NCBI RefSeq assembly: GCF_050003625.1
Contig: NC_134401.1
Span: forward strand, 98,744,852-98,808,851
From: Haematobia irritans
Lineage: Eukaryota > Arthropoda > Insecta > Diptera > Muscidae
Direction of reading: 5' to 3'
DNA: 64,000 nucleotides
Position numbers and translations under genes: made by a program. The notes beneath the pieces were generated by a model. That model saw nothing but the letters and a program-made list of their open reading frames with translations. It had not been told where the DNA came from and ran no database searches. Positions 33,568 to 46,732 of this stretch are shown here, piece by piece; the stretch's first letter is position 1, and each line of letters begins with the position of its first letter.

Positions 33568-35130
33568 TCATAGGATATACTGTAGATTTTTTACAAATTA
33601 GATATTGCTATCACTAAATCAATTGGGGCTTATCTTCTTCTCACCTCACTTAAGAGGACACGTGAAACACACATACACTTCACTTCCCAATGCTCGGTTT
33701 ATTCTCCCTCAAACTTGGGAGTACTTTTTAGATCAAAGTGTCCGCTGTTTTGTGCCCTAAAATTTAGATTTGCATAATCTTTCACATTAAGTTAATATAA
33801 TTTTCTTGTGTGGAGGTGAAGTGAAGTGTCTGGAACCACAGTGATACACGTGTTATACATGTGGCTAAAAATCTTAAATCCTGGCCATTTACACCTCTGG
33901 AAGAGGCTTATAGGACTTTTAATCCTCCATCTGCATGTGTATATCATAGCGACACAGTAACACACTCTGCATTTTTATTATAGTGGTGGCCTAGTGCCAA
34001 AATAAATACAACCATAACGACCCACAAAAGAAAATTCTGTATGTATACACAGTTGCTCCCATTCTAGGGACATCTACAGAATATCTTAAGGCATGGCAAG
34101 ATGCTGATGCTGATTGCATTTAACGAATTCTGATAGTCCTTTTGTCTTAGCTTTCAAAGCATTCGTTAGGAAAATGAGAGACGAGCATTTCCTTTTCTAG
34201 CTGTTAATATGACCAAAATTCCAAAAAGGAAAGAATTTTTGGGGTGTTGGCAACAACAACAACAATACAGTTTTAGTTGAAATTTTGGTATTCCTGTTTA
34301 GGACAGGAGAATTGCAATAAATTAACCACCACCAAGACCACCATCATCATCATCATCATCATCATTGGCAGGATCGAAAATGAAACAAAGCAAACGTCTA
34401 AGAATAAAGAGCTATTGTTAGAATTACGAAAAGAATCCAAAAGAAAATTCCCATAGTTTGCAACAAAATCAGGAAAAGCACCCAGCAACAACAACGAATA
34501 CAGGAATGATGATGACGATTTCGATGAACAAAATGAAAAAAAAAACAATCATGCGCAATAGTCTCGTAATGGAAATGGTTATGAAGGGCCCTGGAATTTA
34601 TTTCTCCAATCCTCCCCTAGTGTCTGCCTGTTTGGGCTGGTTAGTATTCTAGACGAGATGTGTGTTCTCATATTGGAAAAATATCCTCATCATTTTCATA
34701 CAAATGAAAGAGGAATGTATATGCTGGTATTTTAGGGAGGGTGATTGGAAAGCTACCTCTTTTTTTTTCTTTTTCATTCCACCACTGTTTGTATTTTGTT
34801 TGTCCATATATCAAAATAATGTACTTATGTCATGAAACAGATATCGGAATGAAGAAAATTCTTTTTGTTTTTAACAAAATACCCCAAAAATGGAAATAAT
34901 ATCGAAAGTTAGAGAAAAAATGTCCCTTTGTTTAGGTGTAATTGAGGAGGAAGTGGTCCACTATGAATATCTTTCTGATAACAACGATTCGAGGGATTTC
35001 ACCAAATTTTCAAAATATAGACCTTATACGAAAGACTATGTATCTCGAAGTTTTAGACTCTGCAGGGTGATTGATAGTAATTTTTTTTTTTGTTCAAAAG
35101 CAAAAAATATTGGAAATAGCATAAAATTTT
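33568..35130. other. Low-repeat stretch, probably host intergenic or intronic DNA
   Basis: Shares no sequence with the element families here. It has higher GC than the surroundings, microsatellites (CAACAA at 34250-34266, CATCAT at 34344-34367), and short open frames (34458-34652, 34890-35132) without recognisable motifs. No splice or start context is convincing. The frame at 34273-34548 (minus) is mainly a translated microsatellite. Confidence 0.4.
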
Positions 35131-35140
35131 AGAATCAGTT

Positions 35141-35312
35141 TAGATATGGTTGAATTGGCCACCTTTAGATCCTTCAAACGGCCGACAAAGCCATCAAACG
35201 CTGCACGAAAGTGGCTCTGCGATATTTTGATCGACACTTTGGTATTTGTTAGTGCCGCCAACCTTATTCTCCATTGGCCCATGCTCAAAAGTCCAACGGA
35301 TTGAGATCATGC
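35141..35312 (-). pseudogene. Mariner-type transposase C-terminal relic
   Basis: On the minus strand the segment begins HDLNPLDF (35291-35311), the style of the third catalytic Asp motif of mariner-like transposases. Other frames then give 'ANGE' and 'HFRAAFDGFVGRLKDLK', as in mariner C-termini. Stops and frame changes follow at once. About 170 bp survive, cut at the right by the array-bearing element at 35313. Confidence 0.45.
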
Positions 35313-36720
35313 CACAGTTAATAGAATTCTACCAGGAATGGTAGATTTTTACAGTTTGGTAGAATTCTTTAAGTGTGGTAGATTTTGCAAAATATTTATC
35401 TCCAACTAAGAGGCACTTCAATTTTCTATAGAAATTAAATTTTAAGAAAATTTTTCATAGAAATACAATTTTGAGAACATTTTCTAAAGAAATAAAATTT
35501 TGACAAAATGTTCTTAGAAGTAATATTTTCACAAAATTTTTTAAAGAAATACAATTTTGACAAAAAAATCTATATAAATAACATTTTGACAACATTTTCT
35601 ATACGAAAAAAAATTTTTGACGAAACTTTCTATAGAAATACAATTTTGGCAATATTTTCTATAAAAAATTGTTGACAAAATTTTCTATAGAAAAAAAAAA
35701 TTTTGACAAAATTTTCTATAGAAATAAAATTTTGACAAAATTTTCTTAGAAGTAATACTTTGACAAGATTTTTTAAAGAAATAAAATGTTGACAAAAATT
35801 TCTATAGAATTAAAATTTTGACAACATTTTCTATAGAAATAAAATTTTGACGAAATTTTCTATACAAATAAAATTTTGACAAAATTTTCTATAGAAATAA
35901 AATTTTGACAAAATTTTCTATAGAAGTAAAATTTTGACAAAATTTTCTATAGAAATAAAATTTTGACAAAATTTTCTATAGATATAAAATTTTGCGAAAA
36001 TTTTTTTGGTGGAAGTATACATTTGGACCAATTTTCTGTTTCAAAAATTTCAGTTCAGAGAAAATTTTTTAAGAAATAAAATTTTGTGAAAATTTTCTAT
36101 AGAAATAAAATTTTGACACAATTTTCTATAGAAATAAAATTTTGACAAAATTTTCTTAGAAGTAATACTTTGACAAAATTTTTAAAAGAAATAAAATGTT
36201 GACAAAAATTTCTATATAATTAAAATTTTGACAACATTTTCTATAGAAATAAAATTTTGACGAAACTTTCTATAGAAATAACATTTTGATAAAATTTTCT
36301 ATAGAAATAAAATTTTGAGAAATTTTTCTATAGAAATAACATTTTGGCAATATTTTCTATAAAATAAAATTTTGAGAAAATTTTCTAAAGAAATAACATT
36401 TTGAGAAAATTTTCTAAATAATTCTAAAGAAATAGAATTTTGACAAAATTTCTATAGAAAATTTTGACAAAATTTTTTATAGGAATAAAATTTTAACATA
36501 ATTTTCTATTGAAATGAAATATTGATAAAAATTACTATAGGAATAAAATTTTGACAAAATTTTATAAAGTAGTAAAAATTGGAACAAAATTTTTTATAGA
36601 AATAAAATTTTGAGAAAATTTTTTTGGTGGAAGTACACATTTGGACCAATTTTCTGTGTCAAAGATTTCAGTTTAGAGAAAATTTTCTATAGAAATAAAA
36701 TTTTGACAAAATTAAAAAAA
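35313..36720. repeat. 29-bp palindromic array with conserved left flank
   Basis: The left flank (35313-35420) has 'ggtagaattctttaagtgtgg' and 'gtagattttgcaaaat', seen inverted at 5520-5598 and in part at 48454-48545. The array runs from about 35420 to 36720 and contains a second-order repeat: 'tttttttggtggaagtatac' near 36000 recurs at 36617 about 615 bp later with similar surroundings. Confidence 0.8.
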
Positions 36721-38150
36721 AACTGAGATCGAAAACAACAATAATGATTGAAGAGAAACCAACAATAACAAACAAAACGAAAAATAAAATTTCGACAAAA
36801 TTTTCTTGCCACTTTCGAGCAAGTGAAAAAAACCTTTGCCTCTTTCCATTCTAACTTTTTTACGCATAGGTAAGCTCTTGCACATTTTTAAACTTTAATG
36901 GATTTCGATCAAATGTGACCCTCACTTTTCGGATCAGTTCTGTTTTTATTTCCCTTGTGTTTCGCCCACTTTTTGTCCACACGAAGCAACTCGGACAATA
37001 TCACGGTAACGAGCAATAAAAGAAAAATAAAAATAAAAGATTTATTGATGTTTAAATGAGGGATGGAGGACTAACGATAGAAACTTGTGATTTTCCAGCC
37101 AAATATAAAGCAATCACCCTATCTGGCTTAAGTTACATCACGAATCACTTTGTTTCTAAATGCAAAAGATCAAAATGCTTTTGTAAGCTTGTAAAAATTA
37201 AAATGAATTGTCACCGGAATAAATCTGTCAGCTGTCCGGCGAGAAATGATAGTAACTTGAAGTTAGTTGCAATACATATCAGCCATCTTGATTTGTACGC
37301 ACGTAATTTTTTAACAGAGTACCTATGAACTTTATTTCTGTTTTTTCATATTTTATTTATTTTACCTGTTTTTTAATTTAAATACATACAATGAAAGAAA
37401 AATTTTCTTTTCTGAGGAATGAAAGTTTCGACAAAACTAAGTTTCCTTGTGGCCCAAAAAAAATCTTTAAATTCAAACAAAAAGATATTAGAAAAAATCG
37501 TTACAGCATTTGTCATAAATTGCTTTTATTTGATCTTAAGGAAAATACTTTATAACAAAGGGGATCATTTGTCTAAACGTTCGCCCTGGAGAAAAGTATT
37601 TTTTTTTTGATCTTATGGTATTACTATATATTAGTACTAAATTTCCTAAAACTGCTTGTTTTTGAAACAGTCTAGAACTATTTTGGTTTAAAAATCACCT
37701 GGCAACACTGATATATACCACTGTACAAACTTGATATAATTGAGTTATTTTTCTAATCGAAGAAATATCTATCAAAATTATTTTAATAAATTTAACTTTT
37801 TATTAGCGATAGGTTTTTTCGTAATTGAACACTTTGACTTTCTAAATAACATTGATAGAATTCTACTTTTCAACTTGCATTCCTGACATATTCGGGATTG
37901 TAATATTAAGTATATCTACTTTTGATAGAACCAGAATTTTGTTGAATATTGGATATAAAAAATTATTCAAATATTCCGTAAAGTAATGTCGTCAATGGAT
38001 ACCAGTTTTAGAATCTAGCTAATACAATTAAATATAAAATTTATATTCGTTAATATGTTGGAAATGATCATCAAAACAAGTATGTTTTAAAATCATACAG
38101 AGCAGACTATGTGAAACTCTAACCAATCAAAAGAAGCGCTATGCCAGATG
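36721..38150. other. AT-rich DNA with a family I repeat copy
   Basis: 37080-37260 is the family I repeat without the piggyBac MITE. 36840-37020 and 37330-38150 hold nothing recognised. The frames at 37056-37328 and 37419-37610 have no motif and overlap the repeat, so they are not called as genes. Confidence 0.45.
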
Positions 38151-38151
38151 A

Positions 38152-38242
38152 GTTAGGTTAGGTTATAGTGGCAACCCGTTGTCCCAGGTTAACATAGACT
38201 TTTTAGTCCATTGTGATATCACAATTGGTGAACTTCTTTCTT
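38152..38242 (-). repeat. Diverged LINE/SINE 3' tail relic
   Basis: The minus strand reads 'gatatcacaatggactaaaa', 'agtctatgtt', 'gggttgccactataacctaa'. It corresponds to the shared tail at 21313-21390 and 62951-63025 with substitutions and a different middle. No LINE or SINE body is attached upstream. Confidence 0.65.
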
Positions 38243-38324
38243 TGCAATGAGTACTAACTGATTCTACTTACCTCAATGACAAGAGAGTTAAATTTTAAAG
38301 CCGAGTCCGGAAAGTATATCATAT

Positions 38325-41300
38325 TCACGGTTGCCACTTGAGCCAAAAATAATCTAGTATTTAATTAAAATTTTATTTCTATACAAAATGTTGTCAAAAT
38401 TTTATGCCTATATTTATTTCGATAGAAAATTTTGTCAAAATTCGATAGAAAATTTTGTCAAAATTTTATTTCTATAGAAAATTTTGTCAAATTTTTATTT
38501 CTATAGAAAATTTTTGTCAAAATTTTATTTCTATAGAAAATTTTGTCACAATTTTATTTCTATAGAATATTTTGTCAAAATTTTATTTCTATAGAACATT
38601 TTTTTTTTTAAATTTTATTTCTATAGAAAATTTTGTAAGTATTTTATTTCTATAGGAATATTGTGTCAAAATTTTATTGTTATAGCAAAATTTTATTTCT
38701 GTAGAAAATTTTTGTCAATATTTTAATTCTATAGAAAATTTTGTCAATATTTTATTTCTATAGAAAATTTTGTCAAAATTTTATTTCTATAGAAAATTTT
38801 GTCATAATTTTATTTCTATAGAATATTTTGTCCAAATTTTATTTCTATAGAACATTTTTTTTTTAATTTTATTTCTATAGAAAATTTTGTCAAAATTTCA
38901 TTTATATATAAAAATTTATCAAAATGTTATTTCTATAGAAAATTTGTTCAAATTTTATTTCTGTAGAAAATTTTGTCAAAAATTTATTGCTGTAGAAAAT
39001 TTTGTCAAAAGTTTATTTCAATAGAAAATTTGGCAAAATTTTATTTCCATAAAAAAATTTTGTCAAAATTTTATTTCTATAAAAAATTTTGTCAACATTT
39101 TATTTCTATAGAATATTTTGTTATTTCTATAAAAATTTTGTCAAAATTTTATTTCTATAAAAATTTTGTCAAAATTTTATTTCTATAAAAATTTTGTCAA
39201 AATTTTATTTCTATAAAAATTTTGTCAAAATTTTATTTTCGTTTTGTTTTGTTATTGCTGGTTTTGTTCTTTAATCATTTTATTTCTATAGAAACTTTTG
39301 TCAATATTTTATTTCTATAGAATATTTTGTCAACATTTTATTTCTATAGAAAATTTTGTCAATATTTTATTTCTATAGAAAATTTGTCAAAATTTTATTT
39401 CTATAGAAAATTTTGTCATAATTTTATTTCTATAGAATATTTTGTCAAAATTTTATTTCTATAGACATTTTTTTTTTAATTTTATTTCTATACAAAAATT
39501 TGTCAGTATTTTATTTCTATAGGAAAATTGTGTCAAAATTTTATTATTATGGATAATTTTGTCAAAATTTTATTTCTATAGAAATTTTTTGTCAAAATTT
39601 TATTTCTAACGAAACTTTTGTCAAAATTTCATTTATATATATAAATTTATCAAAATGTTATTCCTATAGAAAATTTTGTTCAAATTTTATTTCTATAGAA
39701 AATTTTGTTAACATTTTATTTCTATAGAAAGTTTTGTCAAAATATTATTTCTATACGAAATTTTGTTACATATTTTTTATTTCTTTTTTTAATTTTATTT
39801 CTGTAGAATTTGTTTGCTAAATATTATTTCTATAGAAAATTTTGTTAAAATTTTTTTTCTATTGAAAATTTTGTCCAATATTCATTTCTATAGAAAATTT
39901 TGTCAAAATTTTATTTCTATAGAAAATATTGTCATAATTTTATTTCTATAGAATATTTTGTCAAAATTTTATTTCTATAGAACATTTTTTTTTCATTTTA
40001 TTTCTATAGAAAATTTTGTCAATATTTAATTTCTATAGAAAATTTTGTCAAAATTTTATTTCTATAAAAAACTTTGTCATAATTTTATTTCTATAGAATA
40101 TTTTGTCAAAATTTTATTTCTATAGAACACTTTTTTTTATTTTATTTCTATAGGAAAATTTTTTCAAAATTTTATTATTATAGCAAATTTTGTCAAAATT
40201 TTATTTCTGTAGAAAATTTTTGTCAATATTTTATTTCTATACACGCAGAGAAGAAACATGATTGCCACAATCATATTCGAAGAGCAAAATAATATGATAG
40301 CAGCTATTTTTGCGGCGACCATGTAACATTTTAACCTGCAACCATGTTGGCTCAGTGAACATGGTTCTAAGAAAAATACAATTGTCCTCATCTAAAATGT
40401 TATTATATTGATAAAAATAATTTTGTTTCCATTAAAAGACAATGGTCACGATCTAAAATGTTATGTTATTCGTCAAAAATGTTTTTCTTCTAGTTAAAAG
40501 AACATGGTCACAACCTAAAATGTTTTGATTTTTATGAAAAAACTTTTTTCGTCGTCGAAAAAAGGACGCCACTTGAGAAAAGAAAACACAAAATCAACTT
40601 TATTTATTTGTTTTTATTTATTTATAAACTAATTCATTGTTTATTTGTATTTATAATGTTGTGCAAGCAAACTTCACATATTTTTACACGCTCTAGTTTG
40701 GTTCAATTTCAACAATAAGAAATCATTCCATATTTACTTCGTGCCCATCAAATGTACAAACACAGACATCATATAACTGCAAATAAAAATAAATTATACC
40801 ATATGTCAAAATGCAGAACAAAAACCAGGTACATTTGTTTCAATTACACTTTCCTTTTTTGTATTCACATAAAACCACGTGCCATTTCTGAATAAATAAA
40901 TTAACACAAAACACAATAATTCCGTATTCTCCGTCCATTCCAAGAAACAATCAACACACGACTGACGCGCAAAATGAAAATCGTGTGTACCTGCTCAATG
41001 TTTTTATAAAATTCTTGTCGCTGCAAAAAAATTAAAAAATTAAATGGTCACGAAAACAATGTACATGATCTTTATGGCCATGTAATGCTTGTAGACATAT
41101 CTATACGTAAACTATAAAAATACTTTTTTCTTTGCAAAAAAGTAAAAAAAAATTGAATGGTCAGGTACATGATTTTCCTGACCATATAATGGTCTCAAAT
41201 TCTATCATTTAAATAATAGAACATGTTTGCGGCATTTGAGAACCATTTAAATGCTTATTGCCAACATATATTTTTCTCCACTCGAAAATTATTTTTACAA

Positions 41301-42740
41301 AGACAAAATACATGGTTTTCGCGACAATTAAATACTCTAAATAAGCATTAAATGGATGCGGCAACCATGTCCAAACATGTTTTTTCTGTGCGTGTAGAAT
41401 ATTTCGTCAAAATTTTATTTCTGTAGAAAATTTTTGTCAACATTTTTTTCTATAGAAAATTTTTGTCAAAATTTTATTTCTAGAGAAAATTTTGTCAATA
41501 TTTTATTTCTATAGAAAAATTTGTCGACATTTTATTTCTATAGAACATTTTTTTTAAATTTTATTTCTGTAAAAAATGTTGTCAATATTTTATTTCTACA
41601 GGAAATTTAGTCAAAATTTTATTTCTACAGAAAATTTTGTCCAAATTTTATTTCTATAGCAAATTGTGTCAAAATTTTATTTCTATAGGAAATTTGTTCA
41701 ACATTTTATTTTTTAGAAAATTTTGTCAAAATGTTATTTCTATAGGAAATTTTGTCAAAATTTTATTTCTATAAGAAATTTTGTCAACATTTTATTTCCA
41801 TAGAAAATTTTTTTAAAAATAAGAAATTTTGTCAACATTTTATTCCTATAGAAAATTTTTTCTAAATTTTATTTATATAGAAAATCATTTCTAAATTTTA
41901 TTTCTATAGAATATTTTGTCAAAATTTTATTTCTATTGAAAATTTTGTCAATATTTTATTTCTATAGAAAATTTTGTCATAATTTTATTTCTATAGAAAA
42001 TTTTGTCATAATTTTATTTCTATAGAATATTTTGCCCAAATTTTATTTCTATAGAAAATTTTCTTAAATAATATTTCTATAGAAAATTTTATCAGTATTT
42101 TATTTCTATAGGAAAATTGTGTCAAAATTTTATTATTACAGCAAAATTTTTCAAAATTTTATTTCTGTAGAAAATGTTTGTCAAATTTTTATTATTATAG
42201 AAAATTTTTGTCAACATTTTATTTCTATCGAAAATTTTGTCAAAATTACATTTATATATAAAAATTTATCAAAATGTTATTTCTATAGAAAATTTTTGTT
42301 AACATTTAATTTCTATTGAAAGTTTTGTCAAAATGTTATTTCTATAAGAAATTTCGTCACATATTTTTTTTCTATAGATTTTTTTTAATTTTATTTCTAT
42401 AGAATTTGTTTGCTAAATTTTATTTCTATAGAAAATTTTGTTAAAATTTTATTTCTATGGAAATTTTTGTCCAATATTCATTTCTATAGAAAATTTTGTT
42501 AAAATTTTATTTCTATAGAAAATTTTGTCAAAATTTTATTTCTATAAGAAATTTTGTCAAAATCTTATTTCTATAGAAAATGTTGTCAAAATTTTATTTC
42601 TATAGAAAATTTGGTCAAAATTTTATTTCTATAGAAAAATTGGTCAAAATTTTATTTCTATAGAACATTTTTTTAATTTTATTTCTATAGAAAATTTTGT
42701 CAATATTTTATTTCTATAGAAAATTTTGTCAAAATTTGCA
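38325..42740. repeat. Long 29-bp minisatellite array (~3.2 kb without its insertion)
   Basis: The left edge 'ggttgccacttgagccaa' / 'aaataatctag' is C-element core sequence (compare 24462-24485). Units of 'tttctatagaaaattttgtcaaaatttta' run to 42740, varied by indels. TTTTTTTTTA-containing variant units recur at ~275-bp spacing in blocks (38600, 38866, 39470), which points to unequal exchange. It is split at 40242-41394 by a MITE. Confidence 0.85.
40242..41394. mobile_element. TA-flanked MITE-like element with CACGCA TIRs (family M)
   Basis: 1,153 bp between TA 40240-40241 and TA 41395-41396. Ends CACGCAGAGAAGAAACATG and, inverted, CACGCACAGAAAAAACATG. The array phrase is restored as 'tttctaTAgaat'. 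The interior repeats 'catggtcac', 'aacctaaaatgtt' and 'accatgt' motifs in both orientations. No ORF of note, so it is non-autonomous. Confidence 0.85.
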
Positions 42741-43788
42741 AACTAGGATATAGTTTGCGAAATCTCCAAAAAATGTTTGTAAGTTTAAGCAGTCTACGGA
42801 CATCGCGATTTTATTTTAGCTAACGAAAACTAAATATCCAAATCATTGGATTATAGATTTAGTTGTAAAATGGAATATCCTACAACAAACACGACCACAA
42901 TTTGTTCAAACAAGGCGGTTTTAGATATCACATAGAAATTTTTTTTTTTAATTTATGTAAATGTATGAAATGATAGTTTTGGTTTTGTTATCACAAAAAT
43001 TTATTCCTTAATTTGGCTAAATTAGATGTATAAATCAAGTTTTATGTATTTCAAATATTTGTCATAAACTAAATCTGTTTAATTTGGACTATGGGCACGT
43101 AACGCGCATAAAATACACAGAAATTAAATAAATGTATGTCATTAAAAATGAAAATTAGTTCGGCCATTGACATTTTGTGGGCGAAAAAACAAGACCATCG
43201 AGGTGTGTTATGGACCATTTCCGTTGCTTTTGTGTTCCTCATTGTAGATGAATTTTTGTGAATTAACTAAAAGCAATCGTTCGATTCGATTTGAGAATTA
43301 TATATCAAAAGCAAATATTTGAAATTCAACACTCAGGCATTTATGTTATGAAGAAGTGAAGACATTTTTCAGATTTATCGAGAAAATATTTTGGATTATA
43401 TGGATGGAAACTAATTTAGGGCTAAATAAAATCGACTTTCCCTACTTTGCCTTTTTTTCATATGTTCTCAGGTAAGGATAGTGTTCACGGCCCACCTTTG
43501 TAAATGCAATAATTTATTGCTGCTGCTCTTTCATTAGAATTTGCCCACCCTTCACTAAATATCGTATGAGCAAACATGTATGCAAGTCAATTGTAATTAT
43601 TTTCAGATTATCGAGAAAAACCTTTCAAATCACATGGAATTATTTACAATGCCGCAGCAAGTTGTTATTTCCTATTGGAAAATTTTCAATTTCGAATAAA
43701 TGCTTGACTACATTAGGCTATATCTTAACAAAAATAGTCTACCAAAATTTGAAGAATAAAAATCTACAGAATTAAAAAAAAAAAAAAA
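42741..43788. other. Non-coding DNA, little recognised
   Basis: 42741-42780 has a palindrome-like 'gcaaactaggatatagtttgc' at the array edge. 43080-43560 is less AT-rich and unrelated to the repeat families. The frame at 43566-43775 shows no motif. Confidence 0.4.
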
Positions 43789-46732
43789 CAAGTAAGGAAA
43801 GTCTAAAGTCGGGCGGGGCCGACTATATTATACCCTGCACCACTTTGTAGATCTAAATTTTCGATACCATATCACATCCGTCAAATGTGTTGGGGGCTAT
43901 ATAAAGGTTTGTCTCAAATACATACATTTAAATATCACTCGATCTGGAAGAATTTGATAGATTTCTACAAAATCTATAGACTCAAAATTTAAGTCGGCTA
44001 ATGCACTAGGGTGGAACACAATGTTAGTAAAAAAACAGGTAAGGAAAGTCTAAAGTCGGGCGGGGCCGACTATATTATACCCTTCACCACTCTGTAAGTC
44101 CACATTTTCGATACCATATCAAATCCGTCCAATGTGTTGGATGCTATATGAATCCATACACATATATTCTGTATATCTGAGCAGATCTGTACAGAGTTCT
44201 GCAATACTTATAGATTTTACATTTCAGTCGGCTAATGCGCTGAGGTGGAACACAATGTTAGTAAAAAAATATAGGAAACATTTAAATATGATCCAATTTT
44301 GAGGCAACTTCGCAAAAGTGTATTTATGATTTATCGGTCGATAGATGTGTAATAGAGTAATAGGAAAATTTGAGTCATTTTGATAAGTTTTCGACTTAGG
44401 AGTGGCGATTTCATAAGGAAAATGTAGGTATTTCGGCTAGTTTTGCCTAAATAGGAAAAACATATATATGGAATCTATATCGAAATATGAACCGATTGCA
44501 ATCAAATTTCACATGCATAGTTACTATGTTGAGTCTACTCCCTGTGCAAAATTTCACGTAAATCGGATAACAACTTTGACCTCTGTGGTCATATGACGGA
44601 AAATCGGGCGAGAGATATATATGGGAGCTATATCAAAATCTGAACCGATTTCAACCAAAATAAACACGCATATGCAGAACCTTAATTCTACTGCCTATGC
44701 AAAGTTTCAAGTTCAATTCTACTCCCTCTGCAAAATTTCACGTAAATCAGAGTAGCACTTTTGCCTCTGTGAGCATATTAGTCCAAATCGGGCAAAAGAT
44801 ATATATGGGAGCTATATCTAAATCTGAACCGACTTCAACTAAATTTTGCACAATTAACGATACTATAAAACGTACTCCTTGTACAAAATTTCAAGCAACT
44901 CAGGGCAAAACTCTGGCTTTTGAGGCCATATAAATCCAAATCGGACGAAAGATATATATGGGAGCTATATCTAAATCGGAACCGATTTTAACCAAATTAA
45001 GCACACTTAACGATCCTATTAAACGTACTTGTTGTGCAAAATTTGAAGCAAATCAGGGCAAAACTCTGGCTTTTGGGGCCATATAAGTCCAAATCGTTCG
45101 AAAGATATATATGGCAGCTATATCTAAATCTGAACCGATTTCAACTAAATTTGGCACAATTAACGATACTACTAAACGTACTCCTTGTACAAAATTTTAA
45201 TCAAATCAGGGCAAAACTCTGGCTTTTGAAGCCATATAAGTCAAAATCGGACGAAAGATATATAGGGGAGCTATATCTAAATCTGAACCGATTTCAACTA
45301 AATTTGGCACAATTAACGATACTATTAAACGTACTCGTTGTGCAAAATTTGAAGCATATCAGGGCAAAACTCTCGCTTTTGGGGCCATATAAGTCCAAAT
45401 CGGACGAAAGATATATATGGGAGCTATATATAACTCTGAACCGATTCAGCTGATATTTGGCAGTTTTTACGGGACTGACAAAACATTCAGATGTACAAAA
45501 TTTGAAGAACGTCGGTTCATAAATACGTGAATTATGATCAAATCGGTGATAACTATATATGGCAGCTATATCTTTTTCGAAAATCAATAGCGATTGTCTT
45601 CTACCAGAAGAAAGACGTTATGTCAAATTTGAGGACGATCGGACTTAAACTGCGACCTGTACTTTGTGCACAAAATTACAAATACAGACAGATGGACGGA
45701 CGGACAGACGGACATCGCTAAATCGACTCAGAATTTAATTCTAAGCCGATCGGTATACTAAAAGATGGGTCTATGACAATTATTTCTTGGCGTTACATAC
45801 AAATGCACAAACTTATTATACCCTGTACCACAGTAGTGGTGAAGGGTATAAATATGGGAAACATTTAAATCTGAAGCAATTTTAAGGAAACTTCGCAAAA
45901 GTTTATTTATGATTTATCGCTCGCAGCAGTGGCGATTTTACAAGGAAAATTTTGGTATTTTGACCATTTTTGTCGAAATCAGAAAAACATATATATGGGA
46001 GCTATATCTAAATCTGAACAAATTTGGCACGCATAGCTACAATGCTAATTCTACTCCATGTGCAAAATTTCAACTAAATCGGAGCAAAAAATTACCCTCT
46101 GTGGTCATATGAGTGTAAATCGGGCGAAAGCTATATATGGGAGCTATATCTAAATCTGAACCGATTTCAACAAAATTTAGCACGCATAGCTACAATGCTA
46201 ATTCTACTCCCTGTGCACAATTTCAACCAAATTGGGGTAAAACTCTGGCTTCTGGGACCGTATTAGTCCATATCGGGCGAAAGATATATATAAGAGCTAT
46301 ATCTAAATCTGAACCGATTTCAATAAAATTTAGCACACTTGACTATAGTACTAATTGTTCTTCTTGTGCAAAATTTTAAGTAAATTAGAATAAAACTCTG
46401 GGTTCTGGGGCCATATAAGTCCATATCGGGCGAAATATATATATGGGAGATATCTCTAAATCTGAACCGATTTCTTCCAAAATCAATACGGATCTATTCT
46501 GAGCAAAACCACATACTTGTGCCAAATTTGAAGTCGATTGGACTAAAACTGCGACCTAGACTTTGATTACAAAAATGTGTTCACTGACAGACGGACATGG
46601 CTATATCGACTCAGGAGCCCACCCTGAGCATTTTTGCCAAAGACACCATGTGTCTATCTCGTCTCCTTCTGGGTGTTGCAAACATATGCACTAACTTATA
46701 ATACCCTGTTCCACAGTGAGGAGCAGGGTATA
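43789..46732 (-). mobile_element. DINE-1-like element, family A, copy 2 (split by family B)
   Basis: 3' end 'caagtaaggaaagtctaaag', stem-loop 'agtcgggcggggccgact', then 'tataccctgcaccac'. The 5' end is 'ccctgttccacagtgagg' / 'agcagggtata'. After 249 bp it is interrupted at the poly(A) run and resumes at 45851 with 'aatatgggaaacatttaaat' exactly as in A1 (5849 on). Confidence 0.75.
44036..45850 (-). mobile_element. DINE-1-like element, family B, nested in family A
   Basis: 3' end 'caggtaaggaaagtctaaag' plus the same stem-loop, then 'tatacccttcaccac'. The 5' end is 'accacagtagtggtgaag' / 'ggtata'. The body has ~150-bp units ('ggacgaaagatatatatggg', 'gcaaaactctggctttt'). The host has 7 A's left and 2 right; A1 has the uninterrupted run of 9 at the same place, so there is no target duplication. 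Confidence 0.75.

Noticed and set aside
38325..42740. CRISPR-like array of ~29-bp repeats
   Set aside because: There are no unique spacers of constant length: the repeats abut, are degenerate and palindromic, and the context is an insect genome.
45034..45453. 139-codon repetitive frame (LLGPYKSKS...) as a gene
   Set aside because: Translated ~150-bp units of family B; same artefact as other DINE-1-like repeats.
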